DNA of 47,802 bases from Peribacillus deserti (lineage in GTDB: Bacteria; Bacillota; Bacilli; Bacillales; DSM-1321). Made by a program: the position numbers and the translations under genes. The notes under the pieces were generated by a model that saw only the letters and a program-made list of their open reading frames with translations, was not told where the DNA came from and searched no databases. Positions within the stretch are counted from its first letter, which is position 1. Each line of letters opens with the position of its first letter. Positions 7,918 through 17,548 of this stretch are shown piece after piece. The stretch covers positions 1 through 47,802 of the forward strand of contig NZ_PGUY01000071.1 of assembly GCF_002863585.1 (NCBI RefSeq), written 5' to 3'.

Positions 7918-8922
7918 ATTTCTTTTAAGGATAATCAGTGTAAAATCATCCCTCAATTGGAAATGCTGCATTTTTTCTAATTGCTTATAAATATTATTTA
8001 CCATTTCCTGCGCACTCAGATGCATATTCTTTTCGATGAATTCGATCAGTGTTTTCCGCTCAATAAAGCCTTCGCTTGTCCTGCATTCTGTTACTCCATC
8101 GGACATGAGCACAATCATGTCTCCCGGCGCAACGTACTTTTCATACTGTTCGTACTGTGTCTTTTTTTCAACGCCTAATAAAAGTCCTTTTGCCGTTAAA
8201 TCGGTGAATTCTTTTTTATCCGCATCATAGTAAAAGCCAGGTTCATGGCCTGCTGAAGCATAAGAAAAGATGTGGGTCTCAGGGTCAAACAATCCGTAAA
8301 ACATGGTAATGAACATGCTCGGATCCACGTTTCTTTCAACCACACGATTTAAACTTTCAAGAACACTTTTAGGGAAGTGACGGTGGTCAGGCAGACTGTC
8401 CATCGCATATTTAATCATGGACATACACAGTGCAGCAGGAATCCCTTTTCCAATTACATCTGCAATGGCCACACCCACACATTGGTTTTCGTCCTGGACA
8501 AAGTGATAGTAGTCACCGTTCATGTGCCTTGCGGGAACACTGATCGCCCCAATTTCCAGATCTTTCACCTTAGGAATATTAGTTCCAAGCAGGGTGTGCT
8601 GGACATTGGCTGCAATTTCAATTTCAGACTTCAGTTCCTGCTGCAAATGTTTAAGATTCTGGTGTTCCCTGTACGCTATGCCATAGCCCATCATGACCTC
8701 TAAAAGAAAGTCGAGAGAATGAAGGACTTCATCAGGCAGATCCTCGTACGTGTCCATCAATGTACTCTTATGGAAGCTTATAATTTCTTCCGGTGAAATT
8801 TTATGTTCGATAGTCTTCCGGCTGTATTTCTGGCCCTGGTACAAAGCTTGTTCAGTTTGTTCTTTCAGATAATTCGAGAGAGCTTCACGGTACTTCTCTT
8901 CCAGATTCTCTCTAGACTCCAT
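7912..8922 (-). CDS. rsbU: PP2C phosphatase RsbU
   Basis: A 336-residue protein (B. subtilis RsbU is 335). The N-terminal helical region (about 1-110) is the RsbT-binding domain. The C-terminal SpoIIE-type PP2C domain begins near LEIGAISVPARHMNGDYYHF, with acidic metal ligands in VAIADVIGKG and MSDGVTE. RsbU dephosphorylates RsbV-P when activated by RsbT, so it carries environmental stress signals. The ATG at 8922 has GGGGG 6-7 nt upstream; a longer reading frame into rsbT is less likely. It lies 11 nt after rsbT. Confidence 0.95.
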   Translation of the reverse strand: MESRENLEEKYREALSNYLKEQTEQALYQGQKYSRKTIEHKISPEEIISFHKSTLMDTYEDLPDEVLHSLDFLLEVMMGYGIAYREHQNLKHLQQELKSEIEIAANVQHTLLGTNIPKVKDLEIGAISVPARHMNGDYYHFVQDENQCVGVAIADVIGKGIPAALCMSMIKYAMDSLPDHRHFPKSVLESLNRVVERNVDPSMFITMFYGLFDPETHIFSYASAGHEPGFYYDADKKEFTDLTAKGLLLGVEKKTQYEQYEKYVAPGDMIVLMSDGVTECRTSEGFIERKTLIEFIEKNMHLSAQEMVNNIYKQLEKMQHFQLRDDFTLIILKRNV

Positions 8923-8933
8923 ACTGGTTCCCC

Positions 8934-9335
8934 CTAACGGAGCCATTTTGTAGCACGGATTTCAGTGCCCTTGCCTACATTAGTATCAAGGTCAAATTCA
9001 TCCATAAGTCGTTTAACGCCGGGTAAGCCGGCTCCAAGGCCACCCGAAGTTGAGAAACCATCTTCCATTACTTTTCGGACATCTGGTATACCAGGCCCTT
9101 CATCGGAAGCTACAATCAGCAATCCTGATTTACCGTTTTCGAATAGCTTTTCAATACACACTCTGCCCTGGCCCGCATATAAATAAATATTACGTGCAAG
9201 TTCGCTTATTGCAGTTGTGATCCTGGCCTGGTCAACTGTACCAAAGCCAAGTTCCTTGGCAACATTTCTCCCGAGCTGGCGTGCCGCTACGATGTCCCAT
9301 TCATTAATAATCTTTACGCAGGATTGGAATTCCAT
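8934..9335 (-). CDS. rsbT: Switch kinase RsbT
   Basis: A 133-residue GHKL-type serine/threonine kinase, the same length as B. subtilis RsbT. The N box (AISELARNIYLYA, about 42-54) and ATP-binding DEGPGIP and GGLGAGLPGVKRLMD motifs are present. RsbT is trapped in the stressosome. On stress it phosphorylates RsbS and RsbR, is released, and activates RsbU. It sits 4 nt downstream of rsbS. Confidence 0.96.
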   Translation of the reverse strand: MEFQSCVKIINEWDIVAARQLGRNVAKELGFGTVDQARITTAISELARNIYLYAGQGRVCIEKLFENGKSGLLIVASDEGPGIPDVRKVMEDGFSTSGGLGAGLPGVKRLMDEFDLDTNVGKGTEIRATKWLR

Positions 9336-9339
9336 TCTT

Positions 9340-9696
9340 TCAGTCCCCCAATTCCTGTTGTAATTTCTCCAAACCTTTTTCTAGATCCAAGGCCGTCAGG
9401 ACATCATCTAGCACAATACCGAGTTCTATCAAGGTGATTGCAACTGCAGGCTGTATACCGGTGATAACTACTTTGGCTCCCATCAGTTTGGACATGCTTA
9501 CGACATCACCTAATACTTTTGCTATAAAGGAATCTATAAAGTCAATCGATGTAATATCTATAACTACACCGTTGGCGCTTGTTTCATGAATTTTGTGCAG
9601 CAGGTCCTCCTGGAACTGCAGGGCAGTGGCATCATCCAATTCCCACTGGATGGAAACTAATAAACAATCATAAAGCTTTAAAATGGGGATCCTCAT
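9340..9696 (-). CDS. rsbS: Stressosome scaffold protein RsbS
   Basis: A 118-residue single STAS-domain protein that forms the stressosome core with RsbR-type proteins and sequesters RsbT. The expected phospho-acceptor is Ser56 in [14 protein letters not shown], matching Ser59 of B. subtilis. It overlaps the rsbRA stop by 4 bp. Confidence 0.96.
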   Translation of the reverse strand: MRIPILKLYDCLLVSIQWELDDATALQFQEDLLHKIHETSANGVVIDITSIDFIDSFIAKVLGDVVSMSKLMGAKVVITGIQPAVAITLIELGIVLDDVLTALDLEKGLEKLQQELGD

Positions 9697-10529
9697 TCTT
9701 CCATTTCCTCCATCTCAACAATTTTACGGGATGTAATTTCAAGGGCTGCTTCTATCCCTTTTTGCAGGGAATTTTTTGTAGTTATCTCATTTAGATTAAT
9801 CCCCAGGTTAACAATGGTTTGGGCTATCTCAGGCCGTATGCCGCAGAGCATGCAGTGTGCGCCTACTAAACGTACAGCTTCTGCAGCCTGAATAATATGG
9901 TGCGCTACCATAGTATCCACAACAGGGACACCCGTTATATCTATTAATACAACTTCAGAACGATGTTTCACAACACCCTGAAGAAGATTCTCCATGATTT
10001 GCTTTGCTCGTTCTGTATCAATGGTTCCAACAAGAGGCATTACTGTGATCCTGTCTAGAACGGGAATTAGAGGGGCTGACAATTCCTGAAGGGCTATTTT
10101 TTGCAGGGAAACCGTTTTTTCCCAAGTTTGTGAATACATATTAACAACTTCATTGTTCATCGGAGTCATAAAGCTATCGAAATCATAGACGATATCCATC
10201 TGGTTATCACGATTTACGATCCCTTGATCCACCATGCCTTCAAAAGTGATCTTTGAAAATAACCGGAGTCCCTCGTTGACAAATGTCAAGGGCCATCCCA
10301 GTCTAACCACTTTTTCAGCAAAATCTGTCAGCCGGTTTAGGAATTCTTGTTCATTATCTTTTAGTCTTGTAATGATCATGTCAATGAATTCCGCACTCGT
10401 ACGTGCAAACATTTCGTCCGAAACCACTTTAATTAAACGTTCGTCAGCCTTGTCCCGCATATTTTTGATCCAGGCACTCAGAATTTCATCTTTGTTTTCC
10501 CTTATATAGCTGTATATCAGTTCGTTCAT
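9693..10529 (-). CDS. rsbRA: Stressosome sensor protein RsbRA
   Basis: A 278-residue protein with an N-terminal non-haem globin-like domain (about 1-135) and a C-terminal STAS domain (about 155-270). The two threonines phosphorylated by RsbT in B. subtilis have counterparts here: Thr169 in the linker and Thr206 in [11 protein letters not shown]. It is the first gene of the sigma-B operon, with a strong GGAGGGG ribosome site. A possible sigma-A -10 TATAAT lies upstream on the minus strand (10627-10632) with only a weak -35. Confidence 0.95.
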   Translation of the reverse strand: MNELIYSYIRENKDEILSAWIKNMRDKADERLIKVVSDEMFARTSAEFIDMIITRLKDNEQEFLNRLTDFAEKVVRLGWPLTFVNEGLRLFSKITFEGMVDQGIVNRDNQMDIVYDFDSFMTPMNNEVVNMYSQTWEKTVSLQKIALQELSAPLIPVLDRITVMPLVGTIDTERAKQIMENLLQGVVKHRSEVVLIDITGVPVVDTMVAHHIIQAAEAVRLVGAHCMLCGIRPEIAQTIVNLGINLNEITTKNSLQKGIEAALEITSRKIVEMEEMEE

Positions 10530-10889
10530 GCTTCCCCTCCTATTTTAACATACCCCATTTATCGGAAACCTCTTTTAAAAGTCTTGTTAAGCAATTGTCA
10601 TACAAGCTATAAATTTTTTATATGTCATTATATTATTTTCACATTGATTACAAAACGAGACTCTAATGTGCTGGATCACTTCAAAAAATGCTTGACAGTA
10701 TTCCAGCCCTACTTTTTCACTATAAGGTCTCAGCCACAAATTCGTCAAATAATACAGCGGAATGCAGGACGGGTATTTTATTGGCAGGATACCCAGCAGA
10801 AAAAATAAATGACAGGCATCCTCCTATAGCGTGGTCTCTTCTTTACCCTTATATTTTACATAGTCTCTTCGGAAGAAAAGATCAGAATA

Positions 10890-10919
10890 AAACAAAAAAC
10901 GCTTTTACAAAAGCGTTTT
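10890..10919 (-). terminator. Terminator of ndoAI-ndoA
   Basis: The stem AAAACGCTTTT/AAAAGCGTTTT (about 10896-10919) has a very short loop and is followed on the minus strand by TTTTTTG. It lies 22 nt after the ndoA stop. Confidence 0.8.
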
Positions 10920-10941
10920 CCAGGGTTATACAATATTATAT

Positions 10942-11295
10942 TCAAAACTCAATAAGCCCCAAGCTGATTTGGACAGCATCATCGACTTTTTTCATCATCT
11001 CTTCATCTAGATGCGTGATTTTGTCAGTTAAGCGCTGTTTATCAATGGTGCGTATCTGCTCCAATAGAATAACGGAATCTCTTTCAAAACCGTAGCGCTT
11101 CGCGTTTATTTCGACATGCGTGGGCAGCTTGGCTTTTTGGATTTGGGCAGTAATCGCTGCCACTATAACAGTGGGGCTGAAGCGGTTGCCTATATCATTC
11201 TGAATGACCAATACCGGGCGGGTCCCTCCTTGTTCAGAACCGACCACCGGTGAAAGATCTGCGAAGTATACGTCACCACGCTTAACTACAATCAA
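10942..11295 (-). CDS. ndoA: MazF-type endoribonuclease toxin NdoA (EndoA)
   Basis: A 117-residue toxin (B. subtilis NdoA/YdcE is 116). It opens with [20 protein letters not shown] and carries [10 protein letters not shown], the conserved PemK/MazF core around the catalytic region. In B. subtilis this enzyme cuts RNA at UACAU and is neutralised by NdoAI. The toxin follows the antitoxin by 4 nt. The pair sits between alr and the sigma-B operon as in B. subtilis, so it is a chromosomal core locus rather than a plasmid-type acquisition. Confidence 0.96.
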   Translation of the reverse strand: MIVVKRGDVYFADLSPVVGSEQGGTRPVLVIQNDIGNRFSPTVIVAAITAQIQKAKLPTHVEINAKRYGFERDSVILLEQIRTIDKQRLTDKITHLDEEMMKKVDDAVQISLGLIEF

Positions 11296-11299
11296 AGGC

Positions 11300-11581
11300 T
11301 TAACCTCCGCTTACTAAACGTTCCACACAATGGTCAGCCTCATATTCTGCAAGGAAAGCCTCCGAAGCAATTGATAAGTTTATGACTGCCATTTCGATAT
11401 AGCCACGTTTCATAGATTCGCGAAATTCTCTTTTTTTACGTTCGCGAAGATACATTTCGGTCGCACGATAGATAAATTCGCTGCGATTGACATTTTCCTC
11501 TTTTACATAGCCATCTAACTCTGATAAAAGATTTTGAGGTAATCGTACCAATATCTCTCTTGTTGCGCTGGATTCAGACAC
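11300..11581 (-). CDS. ndoAI: MazE-type antitoxin NdoAI (EndoAI)
   Basis: A 93-residue ribbon-helix-helix antitoxin, the same length as B. subtilis NdoAI. The RHH region is [18 protein letters not shown] (about 9-26), and the C terminus keeps CVERLVSGG, the toxin-binding end. I place the start at a GTG with GGAGGT 7 nt upstream. An upstream in-frame ATG would include the ribosome site in the coding region. Confidence 0.93.
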   Translation of the reverse strand: MSESSATREILVRLPQNLLSELDGYVKEENVNRSEFIYRATEMYLRERKKREFRESMKRGYIEMAVINLSIASEAFLAEYEADHCVERLVSGG

Positions 11582-11762
11582 AAACAACACCTCCACCATC
11601 ACTACACACCTTATATCTTCATATCTTCCCTTTACAATATTACCATTAATACGGTTATATGCAAAGTGCAGTTATGAATTTCTTTATTCTATTATCTACA
11701 TAAACACCAGCTTTTTATGCAAGTAACTTAGATTTTACTGTAAATTAATTGTTTTATAAAGG

Positions 11763-12914
11763 TTAATCTAACAAGGAATTATTGGTAATTATTTTTTTTC
11801 CATTTTTTATATAGACTCTTGGCACTCTTGCGGCAACAAGGCAGGTCACTTCATAATTAATGGTTTCCATCTTTTCAGCTATTTCATCCACCGAAATAGT
11901 CTGTTCCCCATTGCTTCCTATAAGAGTGACTTCTGTTCCAACATCCAAGTTATAAGGGAGTTTAATCATACACTGATCCATACAGACACGGCCTATGATC
12001 GGTGCCCGCAGGCCTTTCACCAGAACTTCCTGACCTTGCAGCTTTCTTAAGAATCCATCTGCATACCCAATGGGCAGCACTGCAATCCACTCGTCTTCTA
12101 AAGCCGTATATACAGCTCCATAACTGACGCTCTCTCCTTTGTGCAGTTTTTTCACCGAAACTATTTTGGTTTTAAGGGACATTGCCTCCTGCAGCTGATA
12201 CGGCAGCAGCGGTTTAATTTCCGGCGATGGGGAAAGGCCATACATGGAGATCCCAAGCCTGGCTGCATTAAATAAACTGTCCGTAAATCTTAGCGAGGCA
12301 GCACTGTTGCTGCTGTGTATCAGTTTCGGCTTTGATTCAAGACATCCGACCATTTCCTCAAATTTCCGGAGCTGCTTTTCATAATATTGGGTTTCGACCT
12401 CATCTGCTGTTGCAAAGTGGGTAAAGATCCCTTCAAATTCAAATGCCGGATGACTGCACAGCACCTTTTCCGCTGCGGCAATCTCTTCCTTTGTCTTAAA
12501 GCCTAACCTGCCCATCCCGGTGTCACACTTAATATGAACCTTAATTGGAGCAGCTCCGGTCCCTTTAGCTTCTTCAAGCCACTCTAAAGTAAAAACAGTC
12601 AAAGATATATTATTCTCTGCAGCCAGGGAAGCATCCTCAGGCCGGCTCGCACCCAGAACCAGGATCGGACAATCCAGTCCTTTATTTCTCAGATGCAAGG
12701 CTTCGTCTAAAAAAGCTACAGCTAAATAATCAGCCCCTGCTTCTAATGCAGCCCTTGCTGTCTGCTCATAGCCATGCCCGTAAGCGTTCGCCTTCACAAC
12801 AGCAAATAATCGAACATCTTCAGGCAGATGCTGTTTCATATTCGCAACATTATTATAAATAGAATCTAAATTAATTTCAGCCCAGGTATCCCGATAAAAA
12901 TTGGTATTCTCCAC
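11763..12914 (-). CDS. alr: Alanine racemase
   Basis: A 383-residue PLP-dependent enzyme making D-alanine for peptidoglycan. The PLP lysine is Lys41 in [11 protein letters not shown]. The second catalytic residue is the Tyr in VSYGAVY near 270. Full length compared with the family (B. subtilis Alr is 389). Its product is ligated by Ddl, encoded about 12 kb to the right. Cytoplasmic homodimer. Confidence 0.96.
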   Translation of the reverse strand: MENTNFYRDTWAEINLDSIYNNVANMKQHLPEDVRLFAVVKANAYGHGYEQTARAALEAGADYLAVAFLDEALHLRNKGLDCPILVLGASRPEDASLAAENNISLTVFTLEWLEEAKGTGAAPIKVHIKCDTGMGRLGFKTKEEIAAAEKVLCSHPAFEFEGIFTHFATADEVETQYYEKQLRKFEEMVGCLESKPKLIHSSNSAASLRFTDSLFNAARLGISMYGLSPSPEIKPLLPYQLQEAMSLKTKIVSVKKLHKGESVSYGAVYTALEDEWIAVLPIGYADGFLRKLQGQEVLVKGLRAPIIGRVCMDQCMIKLPYNLDVGTEVTLIGSNGEQTISVDEIAEKMETINYEVTCLVAARVPRVYIKNGKKIITNNSLLD

Positions 12915-13019
12915 TGAAGTTCCGCCCTTTAATCATTAATTTGTCTCTCTTATTATTGCTGTTAATTAAAGTCAGGTCAAACCACGCAGCCCCAAAATCA
13001 AAAAGAGCCTCGAATAAAG

Positions 13020-13112
13020 GATGAACGGCTAAAAACCCCACGTCCTTCGGGGGCGCCGTCCTGACCCACAGGACGTGGTGGAGACTCCCGGACCGCCCGC
13101 CGGCTCTATTCT
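13020..13112. repeat. GC-rich palindromic fragment related to the MITE core
   Basis: Between alr and ydcC a stretch much richer in GC than its surroundings has arms CCACGTCCT (13038-13046) and AGGACGTGG (13070-13078). The reverse strand contains GGGCGGTCCGGGAG followed by TCTCC, which also occurs in the core of repeat family A at 31.6 kb. It looks like a decayed or rearranged copy. No plausible gene covers it. Confidence 0.5.
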
Positions 13113-13145
13113 CTAAAATGTCAGTTAACAAAGCCCTAAACAAAA

Positions 13146-13168
13146 GAAAAGCCCTGTCGGTGACAGGG
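13146..13168 (-). terminator. Terminator of ydcC
   Basis: The stem CCCTGTC/GACAGGG (13152-13158 and 13162-13168) with a 3-nt loop is followed on the minus strand by CTTTTCTTTTG. It lies 20 nt after the ydcC stop. Confidence 0.75.
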
Positions 13169-13188
13169 AAACATTAACATTTCAGAGC

Positions 13189-14196
13189 TTATTTAACTGT
13201 AGCACTTTCTACCGAACGTGCCACCATCACCATCTCATCCGGTGACAAATCTTTGGATGCCAGCATATAATCCACACCATCAAACGTCCAGCTTAAAGAG
13301 TGATCTGACATGGCACCAATCGTAAAGCCTAAATCAACCGGTTCACCGTTCTTTCGTGTCGATGCCAGGGTAGTTTCCGCATAGCTTGCTTTTTCCTGAA
13401 TCAGTGTATAGCTTTGCTCACCGCCATATGTCAAAACAAATCGTTTTCCGTTTGCTGTTGTTACTTCTTCTTCATCAATCAGTTCTACACCGTCGATCTT
13501 TGCCGTAGGCTGTTTGACGGTGAAAGCCTTATCCTTCGCTTCACCTGCTACCGGGAGCAGCTGGGCACTTGTCATATTTCTTTCCATATCGAATGCATTC
13601 TTATCGAAGGATGCCCCAAATTTCACCTTTGTAAATTCTACTGAAACCAGAGTGTTTTTATCTGGGTCCTGTACTTTTACACTGACCGGGGATAAATCAC
13701 TTTTATTAAAAGTAATAACCTGATAAGGAAGCATTTTGTTGTTTTGATAACGGGTTTTCGTCTCGAAAACAAAATGCTTCTTAGTAGACTTAAACACGGC
13801 TGTCTTATCCTCCATGACATCCTTCACCAGCGACTCATAAAGATAAGCCTGACTGCTGTTCTTTGGCCATTCACTCTGGAATTTAAAGCTTTTATTTAAG
13901 GCAGGTGTCAGAACAAATACTCCCTCTTTATTTCTTAGGATCATCTGGCTTTGGTCTTTTTTAGGATTTTTCAAATTCACCCGGTAAAAGTCAGGGTTCT
14001 TGTGCCAGATTTCAACATTATAAACCTGTGGGTCCTCTCCCATTTGAAGTGTCATTTTGGCACTGGCTTTATACCCTTTCATTTCCGATACTTTTTCATT
14101 TAAAGCACTCACAACATCTTCCTGGGATTTAGCACCGCAGGCAGACAGGGCAACCATCATTAAAAGCCCAGCAACAACGAACAGCCACTTTTTCAT
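13189..14196 (-). CDS. ydcC: LolA-like lipoprotein YdcC
   Basis: A 335-residue secreted lipoprotein. A typical signal peptide (MKKWLFVVAGLLMMVALSAC) ends in a lipobox (LSAC), so the mature protein would be lipidated at Cys20 and anchored outside the membrane. The rest (SEMKGYKASAKMTLQMG onward) resembles the LolA/LppX-like fold of B. subtilis YdcC; the exact function in Gram-positives is not established. The ATG at 14196 has AAGGGG upstream; a longer frame would hide the signal peptide. It keeps its B. subtilis neighbours alr and acpS. Confidence 0.88.
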   Translation of the reverse strand: MKKWLFVVAGLLMMVALSACGAKSQEDVVSALNEKVSEMKGYKASAKMTLQMGEDPQVYNVEIWHKNPDFYRVNLKNPKKDQSQMILRNKEGVFVLTPALNKSFKFQSEWPKNSSQAYLYESLVKDVMEDKTAVFKSTKKHFVFETKTRYQNNKMLPYQVITFNKSDLSPVSVKVQDPDKNTLVSVEFTKVKFGASFDKNAFDMERNMTSAQLLPVAGEAKDKAFTVKQPTAKIDGVELIDEEEVTTANGKRFVLTYGGEQSYTLIQEKASYAETTLASTRKNGEPVDLGFTIGAMSDHSLSWTFDGVDYMLASKDLSPDEMVMVARSVESATVK

Positions 14197-14468
14197 CTCT
14201 TCAACCCCTTTTGGTATTTGAACGTAAAAGGGAGAGGAAAAGGCGATCAAGACATTGCGGGATTGCTCTAACAGCTGCTGCCTGTCTCCACCCGAAGGAG
14301 TCTCATCCGGATTGTACTAAGACGGAGACAGTTTATATTCACACTAAGAAGTCTTCATGAACAACCATTTTCCAGCAACACACTTTAACCAGGCCTTGTC
14401 TCTCCTAAAGCATTACCATGTATATGAGGAGAGATGAACCAATATGTCCAAAGATGCTGACAAGCAAT

Positions 14469-14822
14469 CTAATTATCTTCGATGATGACCTGCGCGGCTG
14501 CATACTCACTGGTGTGGGTAATGCTCAAATGGACATTTCCGCCAATGGGCTTTGCAATAAACGGCTTGCCTTGCTCCGTTTTCAGTATTTCAATATCCAA
14601 AAAGGACAGCTGCGAACCAATGCCTGTTCCACATGCCTTTGCAAATGCTTCTTTTGCAGAAAACCTGCCGGCAAGAAACTCCATTTTTCTTTTTTCCCCA
14701 AGAGAATCATATATTTCTTTTTCACTGCGGGTCAAAATGCGGTCAGCAAACTTCGGCTGCCTGTCTGCCAGACTCTTGATCCGCTTAAGTTCAATTAAAT
14801 CCAGACCTATACCCTTGATCAT
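14469..14822 (-). CDS. acpS: Holo-[acyl-carrier-protein] synthase
   Basis: A 117-residue phosphopantetheinyl transferase that converts apo-ACP to holo-ACP using coenzyme A. The magnesium ligands Asp8 (GIGLDLIEL) and Glu58 ([11 protein letters not shown]) are present. A GGAGG site precedes the ATG. It is divergent from the rhomboid gene. Essential for fatty acid synthesis; cytoplasmic trimer in the family. Confidence 0.96.
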   Translation of the reverse strand: MIKGIGLDLIELKRIKSLADRQPKFADRILTRSEKEIYDSLGEKRKMEFLAGRFSAKEAFAKACGTGIGSQLSFLDIEILKTEQGKPFIAKPIGGNVHLSITHTSEYAAAQVIIEDN

Positions 14823-14915
14823 TTAATTCCTCCTTTATTAAATTTCACGTCATATATTTTATAAACGGAAGGTACAATTTAAAGCAGGTATTCAAACCGG
14901 AGAGGATGTTATAGT

Positions 14916-15506
14916 TTGTTTGCTCGGAATGAAAACTTTAAACAGTTTTATACGAATTATCCCGCCGTTACCCTTGTACTAGGCGTTAATTTCATTTTTT
15001 TCTTGTTAACTAATCTTTCCATTTTCCCCGCTTCCCTTATCTTTGGAAAAATGGCTGGGGTGAACCTCTATATAGCAAATGGCGAATATTGGCGGCTGCT
15101 AAGCCCGCTTTTTCTGCACGGATCCTTCAGTCACTTTGTTTTTAACTCCTTTTCGCTTGCCATCTTTGGTCCATACATCGAAAAGTCCTTGAAGCCTTTT
15201 TTCTTTCTCTGCTTTTATTTAACATGCGGACTGCTCGGAAATCTCACGACACTCATGTTTGAACCCCTCACCTTTACACATGTAGGGGCGAGCGGAGCTA
15301 TTTTCGGCCTTCTCGGCTATTACGCCAGCCTGGTCTGCTTTAAAAAAGACTCGATCGGCAGCCAGCATTCAAGAACAATCCTTACCCTGATCATTGTAGG
15401 AGTCACCATGACATTTCTCCAGCCGAAAATCAATATTATGGGACACTTAGGCGGACTCATTACTGGATTTTTCTTGGCCTTTGGGATATTTAAGGTAAAA
15501 AAATAG
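14916..15506 (+). CDS. ydcA: Rhomboid family intramembrane serine protease
   Basis: A 196-residue membrane protein with about six hydrophobic segments. The catalytic dyad is Ser126 in VGASGAIFG and His177 in MGHLGG; the oxyanion-associated HxxxN (His73, Asn77) is in SHFVFNSF. The start is a TTG with GGAGAGG 9 nt upstream. It corresponds to B. subtilis YdcA next to acpS. Substrates are unknown. It is followed directly by a block of intergenic repeats. Confidence 0.92.
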   Translation: MFARNENFKQFYTNYPAVTLVLGVNFIFFLLTNLSIFPASLIFGKMAGVNLYIANGEYWRLLSPLFLHGSFSHFVFNSFSLAIFGPYIEKSLKPFFFLCFYLTCGLLGNLTTLMFEPLTFTHVGASGAIFGLLGYYASLVCFKKDSIGSQHSRTILTLIIVGVTMTFLQPKINIMGHLGGLITGFFLAFGIFKVKK

Positions 15507-15539
15507 TCTTGTTAGATTACCCTATTGGTACGTCAGTTT

Positions 15540-15878
15540 GATTGGAGCGTAAGGTGCGAAACTCCTGCGGGAGCAGCGGGTATGGTCCAGCTCCAAGGCT
15601 TTAGACCCTCGAGTCATAAGCCAATCAGTCCATGAGAAGAAAAACCGCTTCTCACCGCCTGCTCGTCTTATGCTTTTCAGGTCTCTGCCTTCCTTAAAAT
15701 TTTGTGTTTTAAAAAGATGAGCCTATCATAAGAGTTCTTAAACCATGTTAATGGGGAAGGCACCGCTTTCCGCTTTTCTTTTTGTCCAGCTCCAAGGCTT
15801 TAGACCCTCGAGTCATAAGCCAATCAGTCCATGCCCGCGGAAAGCGAGCATGCCTTGCGCTCCAATCAGCCTCTTTTC
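15540..15878. repeat. Mosaic of family A and family B repeat fragments
   Basis: A truncated family A core (GGTGCGAAACTCCTGCGGGA, 15553-15572) is fused directly to reverse-oriented family B sequence. Family B ends (GTCCAGCTCCAAGGCTTTAG) occur twice, near 15586 and 15786. The second is followed by another short family A-like fragment (GGAAAGCGAGCATGC). This looks like repeated insertion and recombination of the two families. Confidence 0.7.
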
Positions 15879-16094
15879 GGCTGTTTTCTAAAGGATTGTT
15901 GTTTTTCGAGATGTTTTACCTTATCGAACCAGTTGATTGCAGTGGAAGGTGCGAGACTCCTGCGGGAGCAGCGGGACAGGTGAGACCCCACAGGCGATAC
16001 GCCGAGGAGGCTCACCGCACGCCCAGCGGAAAGCGAGCACCTGGAACGGAAATCAACCTGCCATTAAAAAGCAACAAACTTTGCGAAAAGAGCC
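15879..16094 (+). mobile_element. Family A MITE, copy 2 (216 bp, full length)
   Basis: Bounded by GGCTGTTTTC and GAAAAGAGCC, a terminal inverted repeat. The GC-rich core (GAGACTCCTGCGGGAGCAGC and onward) has strong hairpin potential. It differs at only about three positions from the reverse complement of the copy at 41,956-42,171. No matching 8-bp flank is seen, perhaps because the left side is rearranged. Short ORFs inside are spurious. Confidence 0.8.
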
Positions 16095-16120
16095 TTTCGA
16101 AAACAATAAAATACTCAAAC

Positions 16121-17548
16121 TTAAGGAGCAAACCACTTTTTAATTGTCCAGGCATCGTTTTCATCAAGATCCATTACTTTTGCCCGGGCTGGTCCGGTTC
16201 CTGAAATTACAGTTGCTGTAATTGAGTTCAGCTCTCTCTTTTGCTGAAAGAAGCTGGAATCTATACGGAGCGCCTGGATTTTGCTTCGTCTTATAATGTA
16301 TGTATGCCTGGATACCGCCCTAAATCTCAAGGACAGGCAGTCGTCTTTTATCTGCCAGGCCGCATCCCGATAACCGCGATATGCCCAAAAAGTGCTTATT
16401 ATGATGAATACCAGGGAGGCTAAACCCCATGGACTAAACAAGTATATAAGCCCCGCTGACAAAGGGACAGAAAAACAAAGTTGTCTTAATGCGTACCGGT
16501 GCAATGATCGTGATGGCAGGCCATTGCGTAATTCTTCCACTGAATATCCAGGCAGGAAAGCGCGCAGCAATGCTGGTGCTTGATGTGCCTTTATTAAAGG
16601 CAGCAGCATGACCCGGGCATTACCCTTGCCAGCAGCGGCCCCTCCAGCATAATACAGATAAACGGTAACGTAACCAAATGGCTGACGGAGGAGATTTTCA
16701 CTGATTTTAACAGCCTGTATTTTCTTCAGAGGAATGGTGAGCTGCCGTTTTTCAAAGAGTCCACTGGTAAGAATCAAATCTTCGTTTTTCTTTCGTACGG
16801 TAGAATGGGCAAATTTACATACAATATGAATGGTTGCTGCCGCATATGCCAGGATGAGAGCTGCAGCTAACAAAAGGATGATGTTAACAAGCCCTGCGGC
16901 CGCAAAGCTTTCAAGCCCCCTGAAAATTTGTTTATAAGGTACAACCTCCTGGAATTGGAGGAGGACAGCGGCAGCACCAGAAAATACGATTCCTACACGC
17001 CCTGAAGATCCTGCAAAGATAAATAGCTCCCTGAACCGTAAAGTATGGACAGGGTCTTCCCGGCTCTCCTCGTCTGAGGAACCAGTGGTTTCTTGCTCTG
17101 TCTTGGAGAGCAGACTCGCGATTTCCTCCGCTTCTTGCCTGGTAATAGCTTCAAGCATCACTTCCGGTTCTTTGGACTTGTTCCCTCCCGCTGTTTCAAT
17201 CTTTAAACTGACTAGATTAAACAGGCGTTGAATGATACCCTGTGTTATGTCTAGAGAGTGGATGTTATTTAAACGTATATACCTCTTTTTTCTTATTAAA
17301 AAGCTATGCTCAATGAGGAATTCGCCATCCTGGACGGAGTAGGAAAAACTCCTCCAGCGGATGATCCCAATGATAAAACTCAAGCATAATGCACCCAAAC
17401 CAAATAAAAGCTGAGAAGCAATTCCATCCGGCCTGTTCTCTCCAAAGACGAAAACGATCAAATAGGGGAGAACAATTCCTCTTAAGACCTTGAGAGTATG
17501 TGTAATCGATGCGACTGGATGTAAACGCCTTGATTTAAACATCATCAT
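16121..17548 (-). CDS. ydbT: PH-like (DUF304) membrane protein YdbT
   Basis: A 475-residue membrane protein with repeated bacterial PH-like (bPH2/DUF304) segments, each next to paired transmembrane helices. Examples are VQDGEFLIEHSFLIRKKRYI (about 72-91), EDLILTSGLFEKRQLTIPLK (about 255) and AVSRHTYIIRRSKIQALRID near the C terminus. It overlaps ydbS by 14 bp, and the pair is conserved as ydbS-ydbT in B. subtilis. Precise function is not established by the sequence. The gene ends 27 bp from a family A MITE. Confidence 0.88.
   Translation of the reverse strand: MMMFKSRRLHPVASITHTLKVLRGIVLPYLIVFVFGENRPDGIASQLLFGLGALCLSFIIGIIRWRSFSYSVQDGEFLIEHSFLIRKKRYIRLNNIHSLDITQGIIQRLFNLVSLKIETAGGNKSKEPEVMLEAITRQEAEEIASLLSKTEQETTGSSDEESREDPVHTLRFRELFIFAGSSGRVGIVFSGAAAVLLQFQEVVPYKQIFRGLESFAAAGLVNIILLLAAALILAYAAATIHIVCKFAHSTVRKKNEDLILTSGLFEKRQLTIPLKKIQAVKISENLLRQPFGYVTVYLYYAGGAAAGKGNARVMLLPLIKAHQAPALLRAFLPGYSVEELRNGLPSRSLHRYALRQLCFSVPLSAGLIYLFSPWGLASLVFIIISTFWAYRGYRDAAWQIKDDCLSLRFRAVSRHTYIIRRSKIQALRIDSSFFQQKRELNSITATVISGTGPARAKVMDLDENDAWTIKKWFAP

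Noticed and set aside
10530-10570. Sigma-B promoter before rsbRA (GGGTAT near 10,547)
   Set aside because: A GTTTCC-like -35 is only 8 nt away, too close for sigma-B spacing.
12877-13143. 88-residue reading frame upstream of alr
   Set aside because: It overlaps the alr start, crosses a GC-rich palindrome and shows no recognisable protein feature or ribosome site.
15937-16143. Small proteins read from family A repeats (also at 41,700-42,151 and 43,574-43,837)
   Set aside because: They are translations of the MITE core in different frames; the same peptides appear wherever the repeat lands.
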